DNA from: Ruminococcus sp.
GTDB lineage: Bacteria; Bacillota; Clostridia; Oscillospirales; Acutalibacteraceae
Reading direction: 5' to 3'
Length of the DNA: 33,487 bases
NCBI GenBank assembly: GCA_004558485.1
Contig: SFCS01000013.1
Coordinates: 1-33,487, forward strand
The translations under genes and the position numbers were made by a program. The notes under the pieces were generated by a model. That model saw only the letters and a list, made by a program, of their open reading frames with translations. It was not told where the DNA came from and ran no database searches. This document shows, in pieces, positions 23,404 to 31,732 of the stretch. The stretch's first letter is position 1; each line of letters begins with the position of its first letter.

Positions 23404-24452
23404 AGCTGACATTTCGTTGGTATGGGGAGGACGATCCCGTCACCCTTGAAAAGATCGCGCAGATCCCCTGCATGACCGGCATCGTCTCGGCGGTCTATGA
23501 TGTGCCGCCGGGGGAGGTCTGGAGCAGGGAGAGCATCGAAAAGGTGAAAAGCGCTGCAGCGGCGCACGGGCTTGCCTTCGAGGTCGTGGAGAGCGTGCCT
23601 GTGTCGGAGGACATCAAGCTCGGTACGGAAAAAGCGCCTCGCCTGATCGAGAACTATTGTGAGAATGTACGGCGGTTGGCAAAGGCGGGCGTCAAGTGCA
23701 TCTGCTATAACTTCATGCCGGTGTTCGATTGGCTGCGCAGCGAGCTGGAGCACGCACAGCCGGACGGTGCAAACGCGCTGGCGTATGACGAAGCGACCGT
23801 GCGGGCGATGGATCCGCTCAAGGGCGATCTGTCACTGCCGGGATGGGACGCGAGCTACACGAAGGCGGAGCTTAAAAGCCTTCTTGCCGCTTATGCCGCA
23901 TGCGGCGAGGAGGGGCTTTGGAAAAATCTTCGGACTTTTCTGCAAGCGGTCATCCCCGTGGCGAAGGAAAACGGCGTCAACATGGCGATCCATCCGGACG
24001 ATCCGCCGTGGAGCATGTTCGGACTGCCGCGCATCATCTCCAATAAACAGAATCTACAGCGGTTTCTTGACCTCGTGCCGGAGAAAAACAACGGCATTAC
24101 CTTCTGCACCGGCTCGCTCGGCGCCGACCCGCAAAACGACCTTGTCGACATGGCGGCGACCTTTGCCGACCGCATCCATTTTCTGCATCTGCGCAATATC
24201 CGGCACACGGGAGAACGGCAGTTTGAGGAGGTCGGACATCCGACAGCCTGCGGCTCTGTCGATATGTTTGGTGTGGCAAGGGCGCTCTCGGCGCACGGCT
24301 TTGACGGCTATGTGCGGCCGGATCACGGACGCATGATCTGGGGAGAATGCGGGCGCTACGGCTATGGACTGTATGACCGCGCGCTGGGTGCTGCGTATAT
24401 CGTCGGACTGTTTGAGGCAATCGAAAAGATGGGAGGAAAACAGCATGGGTGA
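23400..24452 (+). CDS. uxuA: mannonate dehydratase
   Basis: A 350-residue TIM-barrel enzyme that dehydrates D-mannonate to 2-keto-3-deoxygluconate. Family segments are evident: the MKLTFRWYGEDDPVTLEKI start, YNFMPVFDWLRS, MAIHPDDPPWSMFGLPRI, NGITFCTGSLG, IHFLHLRN and YVRPDHGRMIW. The HPDDP and RPDHG motifs carry metal-binding residues. It is translationally coupled to uxaC and overlaps the SDR gene by 8 bases. Together with uxaC and the SDR it completes glucuronate to KDG. No kinase or aldolase for KDG is present in the window. Confidence 0.97.
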   Translation: MKLTFRWYGEDDPVTLEKIAQIPCMTGIVSAVYDVPPGEVWSRESIEKVKSAAAAHGLAFEVVESVPVSEDIKLGTEKAPRLIENYCENVRRLAKAGVKCICYNFMPVFDWLRSELEHAQPDGANALAYDEATVRAMDPLKGDLSLPGWDASYTKAELKSLLAAYAACGEEGLWKNLRTFLQAVIPVAKENGVNMAIHPDDPPWSMFGLPRIISNKQNLQRFLDLVPEKNNGITFCTGSLGADPQNDLVDMAATFADRIHFLHLRNIRHTGERQFEEVGHPTACGSVDMFGVARALSAHGFDGYVRPDHGRMIWGECGRYGYGLYDRALGAAYIVGLFEAIEKMGGKQHG

Positions 24453-25281
24453 ATGCTTGAACAAAACAGTTGTGATAACCGGGGCGGGCGGCGTTTTGTG
24501 CTCCGGCTTTGCGGAATATCTGGCGGCAAAGGGCGCAAGGGTGGCGCTCCTTGATCTGAACGGCGACGCTGCGGCGGCGGTCGCCGCCCGCATCACGGAT
24601 GCAGGCGGCAGGGCAAAAGCGTACCCTTGCAATGTGCTGGATCGCGCGGCGCTTGAAAGGGTGCACGCACAAGTGCTGGCGGATCTCGGCAAATGCGACA
24701 TTCTCATAAACGGTGCGGGCGGCAACCATCCGCGCTGCACAACGCTGCACGAGGAATATGCGGCGGGCGACGAGTCCGCGACGGATTTTCTGACCTTTTT
24801 CAATATCGAGGACAAAGGCTTTGACTTTGTTTTCGACCTCAACCTCAAGGGCGTTTTGCTGCCGAGTCAGGTGTTCATGCCCGATATGCTGGGACGCGCG
24901 GGCTGCTGCGTTCTGAACATTTCCTCCATGAACGCCTATCGCCCGCTGACGAAGATCCCCGCCTATTCGGCGGCAAAGGCGGCGGTGAGCAATTTCACTG
25001 CGTGGCTTGCCGTGCACTTTGCCAAGGCGGGCATCCGCGTCAACGCGATCGCGCCCGGGTTTTTCGTCACAAATCAGAACCGCGCACTGCTTTTTCAGGA
25101 GGACGGCACGCCTACGGCGCGTACCGATAAGATCCTTGCCGCAACCCCCATGGGCAGATTCGGCGAGGCAAAAGAGCTGCTCGGCGCTTTGGACTTTTTG
25201 ACCGACAGCGAAAAAGCGGGCTTTGTGACCGGCATCACACTGCCGGTGGACGGCGGCTTTTCCGCCTATGCGGGCGTTTGA
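24445..25281 (+). CDS. SDR-family oxidoreductase, probable fructuronate reductase
   Basis: A 278-residue classical short-chain dehydrogenase. The cofactor loop begins at T12-GAGG, NGAGG follows, and the catalytic residues are S161, Y174 and K178 (YSAAK). The D in LLDLNG after strand 2 favours NAD(H). The ATG at 24445 follows GGGAGGAAAA; upstream codons lie inside uxuA. SDR enzymes next to uxuA commonly act as D-mannonate oxidoreductases, replacing the unrelated UxuB, which would fill the step between UxaC and UxuA. That function is inferred from context. Confidence 0.85.
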   Translation: MGECLNKTVVITGAGGVLCSGFAEYLAAKGARVALLDLNGDAAAAVAARITDAGGRAKAYPCNVLDRAALERVHAQVLADLGKCDILINGAGGNHPRCTTLHEEYAAGDESATDFLTFFNIEDKGFDFVFDLNLKGVLLPSQVFMPDMLGRAGCCVLNISSMNAYRPLTKIPAYSAAKAAVSNFTAWLAVHFAKAGIRVNAIAPGFFVTNQNRALLFQEDGTPTARTDKILAATPMGRFGEAKELLGALDFLTDSEKAGFVTGITLPVDGGFSAYAGV

Positions 25282-25293
25282 GGGGGTGTCATC

Positions 25294-26136
25294 ATGAATA
25301 TACATATCCATGCTTTTGCCGACGAGGCGGGGGAAAGCCTGAAAACGCAGATCGCCGCCATGAAGCGAAACGGGCTTTGCGGCTTAGAAGCGCGCAACAT
25401 CGACGGCAAAAACGCCTGTGACCTGCCGCCAAAGACCCTGCGCGAGGTGCGCCGCATGCTGGATGACGCGGGACTTGTGACCTTTGCGATGGGGTCGCCG
25501 ATCGGCAAGATCGACATAGAAGAGGACGATTTCGCCGCACATTTGGAGCGGTATAAGCGCACGATCGAGGCGGCGCACATCCTCGGCACGGACAAGATCC
25601 GCCTTTTCTCCTTTTTCATGCCGAAAGGGAAAGACCCCGCCCTGTATGAAAGCACGGTCATCGACCGCATGGGGCAGTTTGCGGAAATTGCCCGCAGCGA
25701 GGGCGTTTTCGCCTGTCACGAGAACGAAAAGGGCATTTTCGGCGACACTGCTGCGCGGTGTGCGCGCCTGCTTGCGGCAGTGCCTGACCTTTGCGCCGTG
25801 TTCGATCCCGCAAACTTTGTGCAGTGCGGACAGGACACATGGGAGGCGTGGGAATTGCTGCACGCCCGCGTGCGGTATATGCACATCAAGGACGCGCTGA
25901 AAGACGGCAGCGTCGTGCCTGCGGGCAAGGGCGACGGCAATGTGCAGAAGATCGTTTCCGCCTATGTCGCAGCAGGCGGCAGGGACTTCACCGTCGAGCC
26001 GCACCTTAGAGTGTTCAAGGGTCTTGCCGATTTGGAGCAGAAGGGCAACGAAAGCAGGATCGGCGAAAACTTCGTGTATGCCACAAACGACGAGGCGTTC
26101 GACGCCGCCTGTGCGGCGTTTCGCACGATACTGTGA
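25294..26136 (+). CDS. sugar isomerase/epimerase-like TIM-barrel protein
   Basis: A 280-residue AP-endonuclease-2/xylose-isomerase-like TIM barrel. The usual metal site residues can be traced: E in CHENEKG, D in VFDPANF, H in MHIKDA and E in TVEPHL. The family includes isomerases, epimerases, dehydratases and lyases on free or modified sugars, so the substrate cannot be named. It starts 12 bases after the SDR and is co-transcribed with the uronate genes. Pairing with Gfo/Idh/MocA genes downstream suggests work on a keto-sugar intermediate. Confidence 0.82.
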   Translation: MNIHIHAFADEAGESLKTQIAAMKRNGLCGLEARNIDGKNACDLPPKTLREVRRMLDDAGLVTFAMGSPIGKIDIEEDDFAAHLERYKRTIEAAHILGTDKIRLFSFFMPKGKDPALYESTVIDRMGQFAEIARSEGVFACHENEKGIFGDTAARCARLLAAVPDLCAVFDPANFVQCGQDTWEAWELLHARVRYMHIKDALKDGSVVPAGKGDGNVQKIVSAYVAAGGRDFTVEPHLRVFKGLADLEQKGNESRIGENFVYATNDEAFDAACAAFRTIL

Positions 26137-26145
26137 GGTGAGAGT

Positions 26146-26895
26146 ATGGAAATTGGCGCACAGTTGTATACCCTGCGGGATTTCTGCAAGACAACGGAGG
26201 CATTTGCCGAAACGCTGCGGCGCGTGGCGGACATCGGCTATAAAACGGTGCAGGTGTCCGGCACTTGTGCCTATGATCCCGCATGGCTGAAGGAAAGGCT
26301 TACGGAAAACGGGCTGCGGTGCGTGCTGACGCACATACCGCGTGAGGAATTGCTCGCAGATGCGGCGGCGGTGGCGGCAAGGCATGATGTTTTCGACTGC
26401 CGCTATGTCGGACTGGGGTGCTTTCCGCTCGACGAGGAGAAGGACGGCTGTCGGTATGCGGATTTTCTGGAGCAGTACCGACTGGTGGCGAAAACGCTGC
26501 GAGAGCACGGAAAGTATTTCATGTATCACAACCACGACGCGGAATTTCGCCGCGTGGGGAACACCGTGTATCTTGAAAAGATGGCGGAGGACTTTTTGCC
26601 GACGGAAATGGGTTTTACGCTTGACACCTTTTGGGTGCAGGCGGGCGGCGGTGATCCTGCCGCATGGCTCTCCCGCCTTTCCGACAGAGTGCCGTGCATT
26701 CATTTGAAGGATTTTGCCTACGGCAGAAAGATGGCGGTGCTGGGCGAGGGCAACCTGAACTTCGACCGCATCTTTGAAAAGGCAAGGGACGCCCATGTGC
26801 GGTACATGCTGGTGGAGCAGGACGACTGCAACGGTGAAGATCCCTTTGCGTGCTTAAAACGCAGCTATGCCTATCTGCGTTCCCGCGGATTTTGA
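26146..26895 (+). CDS. second sugar isomerase/epimerase-like TIM-barrel protein
   Basis: A 249-residue member of the same fold but only distantly related to the previous gene. It opens with MEIGAQLYTLRDF, typical of sugar isomerase/epimerase proteins found beside Gfo/Idh/MocA oxidoreductases. Putative metal residues lie in YHNHDAEF, TLDTFWVQAGG, IHLKDF and LVEQDDC. It lies 9 bases after its neighbour and 9 before the first oxidoreductase. The function is unknown beyond probable sugar isomerisation or elimination. Confidence 0.82.
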   Translation: MEIGAQLYTLRDFCKTTEAFAETLRRVADIGYKTVQVSGTCAYDPAWLKERLTENGLRCVLTHIPREELLADAAAVAARHDVFDCRYVGLGCFPLDEEKDGCRYADFLEQYRLVAKTLREHGKYFMYHNHDAEFRRVGNTVYLEKMAEDFLPTEMGFTLDTFWVQAGGGDPAAWLSRLSDRVPCIHLKDFAYGRKMAVLGEGNLNFDRIFEKARDAHVRYMLVEQDDCNGEDPFACLKRSYAYLRSRGF

Positions 26896-26904
26896 GGAGG
26901 AAGA

Positions 26905-28080
26905 ATGATGGAAAAGAAAATTCGTCTCGGCATCATCGGCATCGGCAACATGGGCAGCACCCATGCAAAGCACATTGTCGGCGGCGACTGTCCCGATTTT
27001 GAACTGGTTGCGGTGGCGGACACGAACCCCGACCGCCTTTCGTGGGCGAAAAGGGAGCTGTCGCCCGCCATCGATGTTTTTGAGGACGCGACGGCGATGC
27101 TGGACAGCGGGAAGATTGATGCGTGCATGGTGTGCGTGCCGCACTATTTTCATCCGCAGTATGCCATTGCGTGCATGGAGCGCGGCATCCATGTGATGGT
27201 GGAAAAGCCCGCAGGCGTCTACACAAAGCAGGTGCGGGAAATGAACGAAACGGCGAAAAAGCATCCGGATGTGGTGTTCGGCATGATGTTCAATCAGCGC
27301 ACCAACTGTGTCTATCGCAAGATGCACGAACTGGTGAAGTCGGGGAAATACGGCGCACTGCGCCGCACAAACTGGCTCATCACCACATGGTATCGCCCGC
27401 AGGCATACTATGATTCCGGAGACTGGCGCGCGACATGGAGCGGGGAGGGCGGCGGTGTGCTGCTCAACCAGTGCCCGCATCAGCTTGATCTGTGGCAGTG
27501 GATCTGCGGCATGCCGCAAAAGGTGCAGGCAAAGCTGCGTTTTGGGCAGTGGCACGACATCGAAGTCGAGGACGATGTCACCGCCTATGTGCAGTATCCG
27601 AACGGTGCGACCGGCGTGTTTGTGACCTCTACCGGCGACGCCCACGGCAGCAACCGCTTTGAAATTCAGCTCGACGGCGCGCAGATCATCGCCGACGGCG
27701 AGCATACGCTTAAAATCTATGAATTTGAAACGCCTGAGCCGTTGTTCACAAAGGAAAACACCGTGCCGTTCGGCGCACCGAAGGTGATAGAGATCACGCC
27801 GGAGCTGGACGGCAAAAACGAACAGCATAACGGCGTTATCCGTGCTTTCGGCGGCGCTATTCTGCGCGGCGAGCCGCTCATAGCGGACGGCAGCGAGGGC
27901 ATAAACGGTCTGACGCTGTCAAACGCCATGCACCTTTCCGCATTTCTCGACAGAGAAATTTCTCTTCCCTTCGACGAGGAACTGTATTATACTGAACTCA
28001 TGAAGCGCGTGGCGACCTCGCGGCGCAAGACGGGCGTGAGATCCGTCATCGCGGACACCGAGGGCACCTACGGTAAGTGA
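26905..28080 (+). CDS. Gfo/Idh/MocA-family oxidoreductase, first tandem copy
   Basis: A 391-residue NAD(P)-dependent sugar oxidoreductase. The Rossmann loop is GIGNMGSTHAKH, followed by the E100-K101-P102 motif that binds the nicotinamide. The substrate-side signature GGGVLLNQCPHQLDLWQW contains the catalytic-region histidine and aspartate. A GGAGGAAG site allows ATG 26905 or 26908. It shares long stretches, some identical at nucleotide level, with the next gene. Related enzymes oxidise inositol, glucose derivatives or glycosides at a secondary alcohol; the substrate here is unknown. Confidence 0.9.
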   Translation: MMEKKIRLGIIGIGNMGSTHAKHIVGGDCPDFELVAVADTNPDRLSWAKRELSPAIDVFEDATAMLDSGKIDACMVCVPHYFHPQYAIACMERGIHVMVEKPAGVYTKQVREMNETAKKHPDVVFGMMFNQRTNCVYRKMHELVKSGKYGALRRTNWLITTWYRPQAYYDSGDWRATWSGEGGGVLLNQCPHQLDLWQWICGMPQKVQAKLRFGQWHDIEVEDDVTAYVQYPNGATGVFVTSTGDAHGSNRFEIQLDGAQIIADGEHTLKIYEFETPEPLFTKENTVPFGAPKVIEITPELDGKNEQHNGVIRAFGGAILRGEPLIADGSEGINGLTLSNAMHLSAFLDREISLPFDEELYYTELMKRVATSRRKTGVRSVIADTEGTYGK

Positions 28081-28089
28081 GGGGACAGC

Positions 28090-29262
28090 ATGAAAACAGT
28101 GCGTTTTTGCGTTATTGGCATCGGCAACATCGGAACGGCGCATGCCGCCTGCCTGGCGGCGGGGAAGATCGAAGGGGCGACGCTTTCCGCGGTCTGTGAC
28201 ATCGACCCGTCGCGGCGCGCCTTTGCGGAAAAGACATGGGGCGTGCCCGCTTTTGCCGATCTTGCGGAGCTGTTGTCAAGCGGCGCGGCGGACGCCGTGG
28301 AGATCGCCGTGCCGCACCCGCTGCATGCGGACATGGCCATGGCGGCGCTACAAAGCGGCATGCATGTGCTGGTGGAAAAGCCGGTGGACATCACCGTTTC
28401 CAAGGCACGGGCGCTGAACGAGGTTGCCGCAAGGTCGGGACGGGTGTTCGGCATCATGTTCAATCAGCGCACGAACCCCCTGTTTGCAAAGGCGCGGGAG
28501 ATCGTACAGGGCGGCGCGCTCGGCAGGCTCAAGCGCACCGTGTGGATCATCACCAACTGGTATCGCACGCAGCACTACTACGACTCCGGCAGCTGGCGTG
28601 CGACATGGAGCGGGGAGGGCGGCGGTGTGCTGCTCAACCAAGCGCCGCACAATCTGGATCTCTGGCAGTGGATCTGCGGCATGCCGCAGGAGGTGACGGC
28701 GTTTTGCGATGTCGCCAAATACCACCGCATCGAGGTCGAGGACGATGTCACGATCTTCACCCGCTATGCTGACGGGGCGGTCGGCACTTTCATCACCTCC
28801 ACCGGCGAATACCCCGGCACAAACCGCCTGGAGATCACGGGCGACCGTGGCAAGCTGGTGCTGGAAAACGGGGTGCTCAAGCGGTGGCAGCTTGCCGTGC
28901 CCGAGCGTACTTTTTGCTTCTCGGCAACGGAAAACACGCCGGATGCGGCGGTGACCTATGAAGAGATACGCCCCGATCGCCCCGAAACGGCGCACGCCGG
29001 CATTTTGCAGAATTTCACCGATGCGGTGCTGCACGGCACGCCGCTTTTGGCGCCCGGTACGGACGGCATTCACGAGCTGACGCTGTCGAACGCCGCCTAT
29101 CTGTCGCAGTGGACGGGCAACCGCCCCGTGTCGCTGCCGTTTGACACGGCGCTTTTCGACCGCCTTTTGCGGGAGAAACGGGAGCAGGCGACAGCGGAAA
29201 AAGCGCCGACCGCCGCGCCGAAAAGCGGCAAATATGCCGACCGCTGGCAAGTGCGCTGGTAA
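28090..29262 (+). CDS. Gfo/Idh/MocA-family oxidoreductase, second tandem copy
   Basis: A 390-residue paralogue of the preceding enzyme: Rossmann loop GIGNIGTAHAACL, E96-K97-P98 motif and GGGVLLNQAPHNLDLWQW signature. The first copy has CPHQ where this one has APHN next to the conserved histidine, so substrate preference may differ. It has a C-terminal tail of about 25 residues rich in alanine, lysine and charged residues. It is the last gene of the uronate operon; a terminator-like hairpin follows within 15 bases. Confidence 0.9.
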   Translation: MKTVRFCVIGIGNIGTAHAACLAAGKIEGATLSAVCDIDPSRRAFAEKTWGVPAFADLAELLSSGAADAVEIAVPHPLHADMAMAALQSGMHVLVEKPVDITVSKARALNEVAARSGRVFGIMFNQRTNPLFAKAREIVQGGALGRLKRTVWIITNWYRTQHYYDSGSWRATWSGEGGGVLLNQAPHNLDLWQWICGMPQEVTAFCDVAKYHRIEVEDDVTIFTRYADGAVGTFITSTGEYPGTNRLEITGDRGKLVLENGVLKRWQLAVPERTFCFSATENTPDAAVTYEEIRPDRPETAHAGILQNFTDAVLHGTPLLAPGTDGIHELTLSNAAYLSQWTGNRPVSLPFDTALFDRLLREKREQATAEKAPTAAPKSGKYADRWQVRW

Positions 29263-29276
29263 AACTGATATTTTTT

Positions 29277-29328
29277 ACCCTTTCTGCATATCCTTTCCTT
29301 GAAGGTATTGCGGAAAGGGTGATTTTTT
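29277..29328 (+). terminator. terminator-like hairpin that also contains the dacF ribosome binding site
   Basis: ACCCTTTCTGCA (29277-29288) pairs with TGCGGAAAGGGT (29309-29320), 12 pairs with one G-T, around a 20-base loop. GA and T6 (29323-29328) follow and run straight into the ATG of the next gene. The right arm, GGAAAGGGTGA, is also the only ribosome binding site for that gene. Confidence 0.65.
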
Positions 29329-30558
29329 ATGAAACAGCACATAAAGCGCGCACTGGCGGCATTGCTGTGCGTGGCGTTGCTCGGCACACACAGTGTCGCG
29401 GCAAAGGGGGATTACATCTATGATACGGCGGACGGCGTATCGTCACCGGCGACAGAGGATGACAGGAAGTGGGCGCCGACCGCTGCCGCGGTGTCGGAGG
29501 CGGCGCTGTCCGTCGGCGGCAAGTCGGCTGTGCTGATGGAACAGGAGACCGGCACGGTGCTGTTTGAAAAGAACAGCCACGAAAAGCTGGCAATCGCGTC
29601 GGTCACGAAGATCATGACGCTGCTGCTCGTGATGGAGGCGATCGACGGCGGCATCATCAAGCCCGAGGAGACTGTCACGGCGTCGGCGACTGCTGCCTCC
29701 ATGGGCGGGTCGCAGATCTGGCTGGAGCAGGGGGAACAGATGACAGTGGATGAGCTGCTGAAGGCGGCGACCATCGTGTCCGCAAACGATGCGTGTGCCG
29801 CACTGGCGGAGCACCTGTGCGGCAGTATGGAAAGCTTTGTTGCCCGTATGAACGAGCGCGCCGCGGAGCTCGGCATGACGGACACGATGTTTCTCGATTG
29901 CAGCGGGCTGAGCGACGACGCCTATTCCTCCGCACACGATGTGGCGCTCATGGCGCGTGCGCTGATGCGGCACCCGCTCATTCAAAAATACACGACCGTG
30001 TGGATGGACACCCTGCGCGACGGCAAATCGCAACTCGTCAACACCAATAAGCTGGTGCGGCACTATACCGGCACAACGGGACTGAAGACCGGCACGACGC
30101 AAAAGGCGGGGCACTGCCTTTGTGCCACGGCGACCAGAAACGGCATCAGCTTTGTGGCGGTCATTCTCGGCTGTGCCACCACCGATGAACGCTTCGGCGG
30201 GGCGCGCGCCATGCTCGACTACGGCTTTGCGCATTATGCCCTGTATACCCCCGTGCCGGATGAGGCGCTATTGCAGCCCGTCGCGGTACGCCACGGCACG
30301 GCTGACGCGGTGCCGGTGAAGCCGGACGGGGCAGCGCCGCTGTTCTTGGAAAGAGGACAGGAGAAAAAGGTAGTGCCGTCGGTGGAGCTGGCGGAAGAGT
30401 TGGAAGCGCCGGTAGAGGCAGGGCAGATCATCGGCACCTGGCGGCTGTCCCTCGATAACAAGGTGGTCGCCGAGATCCCGCTGCGCGCGGAACAATCGGT
30501 CGAAAAAATGCGCCTTTTCTGCGCTTTCGGTCGCCTTTTCGGCGCGCTCATAAAATAG
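29329..30558 (+). CDS. dacF: D-alanyl-D-alanine carboxypeptidase (DacF/PBP5 type)
   Basis: A 409-residue exported low-molecular-mass penicillin-binding protein that trims the terminal D-Ala of peptidoglycan stem peptides. A signal peptide is present at about 1-25 (basic start, ALAALLCVALLG core, AKG cleavage area). The active-site motifs are S91-VTK94, S151-AN153 and K253-TG255. A C-terminal beta domain follows (about 310-390), with a terminal segment rich in hydrophobic and basic residues that may bind the membrane. Unlike its upstream neighbours it has no link to sugar catabolism and is probably its own unit. No clear promoter is seen, and its ribosome binding site lies in a hairpin. Confidence 0.93.
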   Translation: MKQHIKRALAALLCVALLGTHSVAAKGDYIYDTADGVSSPATEDDRKWAPTAAAVSEAALSVGGKSAVLMEQETGTVLFEKNSHEKLAIASVTKIMTLLLVMEAIDGGIIKPEETVTASATAASMGGSQIWLEQGEQMTVDELLKAATIVSANDACAALAEHLCGSMESFVARMNERAAELGMTDTMFLDCSGLSDDAYSSAHDVALMARALMRHPLIQKYTTVWMDTLRDGKSQLVNTNKLVRHYTGTTGLKTGTTQKAGHCLCATATRNGISFVAVILGCATTDERFGGARAMLDYGFAHYALYTPVPDEALLQPVAVRHGTADAVPVKPDGAAPLFLERGQEKKVVPSVELAEELEAPVEAGQIIGTWRLSLDNKVVAEIPLRAEQSVEKMRLFCAFGRLFGALIK

Positions 30559-30596
30559 TCGCGTTTTTTCGCAACAGGTTATGTTGCACAATATTT

Positions 30597-30828
30597 ATGA
30601 AAGACATTATCGTCTGTATAAAACAGGTTCCCGGCAGTTCCAATGTAAAGGTAGATCCCGTTACAGGCGTGTCAATGCGCGACGGTGTTGCCGGGAAAAA
30701 TGAACCCCTATGATCTCTATGCGTTGGAGCTGGGGCTGCTCGGAAAGGCAGGGAAGCTGCGCATCATGCGCGGTATCAAAGCAGTGTTCGACGAAAAGAA
30801 CATTCTCAATCCCGCAAAGGTCATATAA
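30597..30828 (+). pseudogene. etfB-glcD deletion relic (electron-transfer flavoprotein beta start fused to FAD-oxidase end)
   Basis: ATG 30597 opens a frame that starts like the beta subunit of electron-transfer flavoprotein (MKDIIVCIKQVPGSSNVKVD, then TGVSMRDGVAGK) but stops at 30711. One extra A in the A5 run (30696-30700) breaks it. In the +1 frame the EtfB sequence resumes at 30700 (MNPYDLYALE) and then changes, without a stop, to the C-terminus of a GlcD-type FAD-linked oxidase (IMRGIKAVFDEKNILNPAKV), ending at TAA 30826. The middle of etfB and any genes between, up to the end of glcD, are missing. The likely ancestor is an etfB-etfA-glcD locus such as an Etf-linked lactate dehydrogenase. 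No ribosome binding site precedes the ATG. Confidence 0.82.
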
Positions 30829-30832
30829 GAAA

Positions 30833-30868
30833 ACATCCGCTTTGCAAACGCAAAGCGGATGTTTTTTT
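30833..30868. terminator. intrinsic terminator after the relic, shared by convergent genes
   Basis: The perfect 13-bp stem ACATCCGCTTTGC/GCAAAGCGGATGT (30833-30845 with 30850-30862), AAAC loop, and T7 ending at 30868. On the minus strand it follows the stop of the membrane protein gene and has a T4 run, so it may work both ways. Confidence 0.9.
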
Positions 30869-31695
30869 CAGAAAAAGCGCCGTTTTTTCTTTAGGATCTT
30901 GCCGTCTGCCTCGATATAGCTGCCGAGCTTTTCGTCAAATCCAGCAAAAAAAAGGTGTCCGTCAAGGCGGGCAAAAAGGCGATGCTCGGACGAGAGAACC
31001 GTTTTCAATTCATCGTAGACCGTGCCGTCTATGGCCAGCATATAGACATGCTTTGCCTTGCGATAACAGATGTTGTGGTGAAAAGCCTCCGCCGCAAGCA
31101 GCGTTTTCCCGTTGTCGGCGGGATTAAGAGGGTGCAGCGCCGTCGAGTCGCCGTCTGCCTGTGTTTCGGCAAGACGGCGGGCGTCTTGCCGCTTTTGACT
31201 TCTGTATGAAACGACCGCATAAGGCACCAACAGCAGCCCCGCCGCAAGCAAGACGACGCCGAGGATCGTGCTGCCGGAATTTTTCGACCGAATGACCCTT
31301 TGAGCTGCGTCAAGGTTCAAAAGCTCTGCTGTATCGGTTCTGATTTCGATGACAAAACGGGAGCGCGGATTTATGAGAATGTGCAGCATCGTGCCCTTTT
31401 CGAGCGCCGTCAGGGCGCTTTCAAGGTCCGATGATACGGTGTCGGCGGACATAAGGCAATAGGTGCCGTCCTGCAGGGTAATCCCGCAGTATCCGTCCGC
31501 CTCTTCGTATTTCTCAAATTCACCCGAAACACTCTCCGCCTGCTCGCGGGGGATGGGGTTGTAGGTGTGTTGAAAGAAAAGAAAGAATATGCCGAAAAGG
31601 ATGCCGACAGCAGCGGAGAAAAGGATGACAGGCGGGCGATCCATGATGCTCCGCTTTTTCTCTGCCGCATCCGCTATGGGCGTGTTTTTACGCAT
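30868..31695 (-). CDS. unknown two-helix membrane protein
   Basis: A 275-residue protein that I do not recognise. After a short basic N-terminus there is a membrane helix (about 20-42, VILFSAAVGILFGIFFLFF), an external or internal domain of about 110 residues, a second helix (about 145-168, TILGVVLLAAGLLLVPYAVV), and a C-terminal soluble domain ending in KKKRRFF. The start is set at ATG 31695 because GGAGGTG lies six bases before it; ATG 31698 is too close, and longer frames run into tRNA-Leu. No clear promoter lies between the tRNA terminator and this gene, so read-through from the tRNA may contribute. Confidence 0.7.
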   Translation of the reverse strand: MRKNTPIADAAEKKRSIMDRPPVILFSAAVGILFGIFFLFFQHTYNPIPREQAESVSGEFEKYEEADGYCGITLQDGTYCLMSADTVSSDLESALTALEKGTMLHILINPRSRFVIEIRTDTAELLNLDAAQRVIRSKNSGSTILGVVLLAAGLLLVPYAVVSYRSQKRQDARRLAETQADGDSTALHPLNPADNGKTLLAAEAFHHNICYRKAKHVYMLAIDGTVYDELKTVLSSEHRLFARLDGHLFFAGFDEKLGSYIEADGKILKKKRRFF

Positions 31696-31732
31696 CATGC
31701 ACCTCCGCAAAAAATATGTCCTGAGAAAGCAG

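Noticed and set aside
25384..26796. Minus-strand open frame of 470 codons across the sugar isomerase genes
   Set aside because: It spans two clearly recognisable plus-strand genes and the gap between them and resembles no protein. Similar mirror frames at 2138-3496, 11782-13146 and 913-1830 were rejected for the same reason.
30710..30919. A 69-codon plus-strand frame after dacF
   Set aside because: It is out of frame with the etfB/glcD similarity, crosses the terminator and enters the convergent gene. The relic is better described as a pseudogene.
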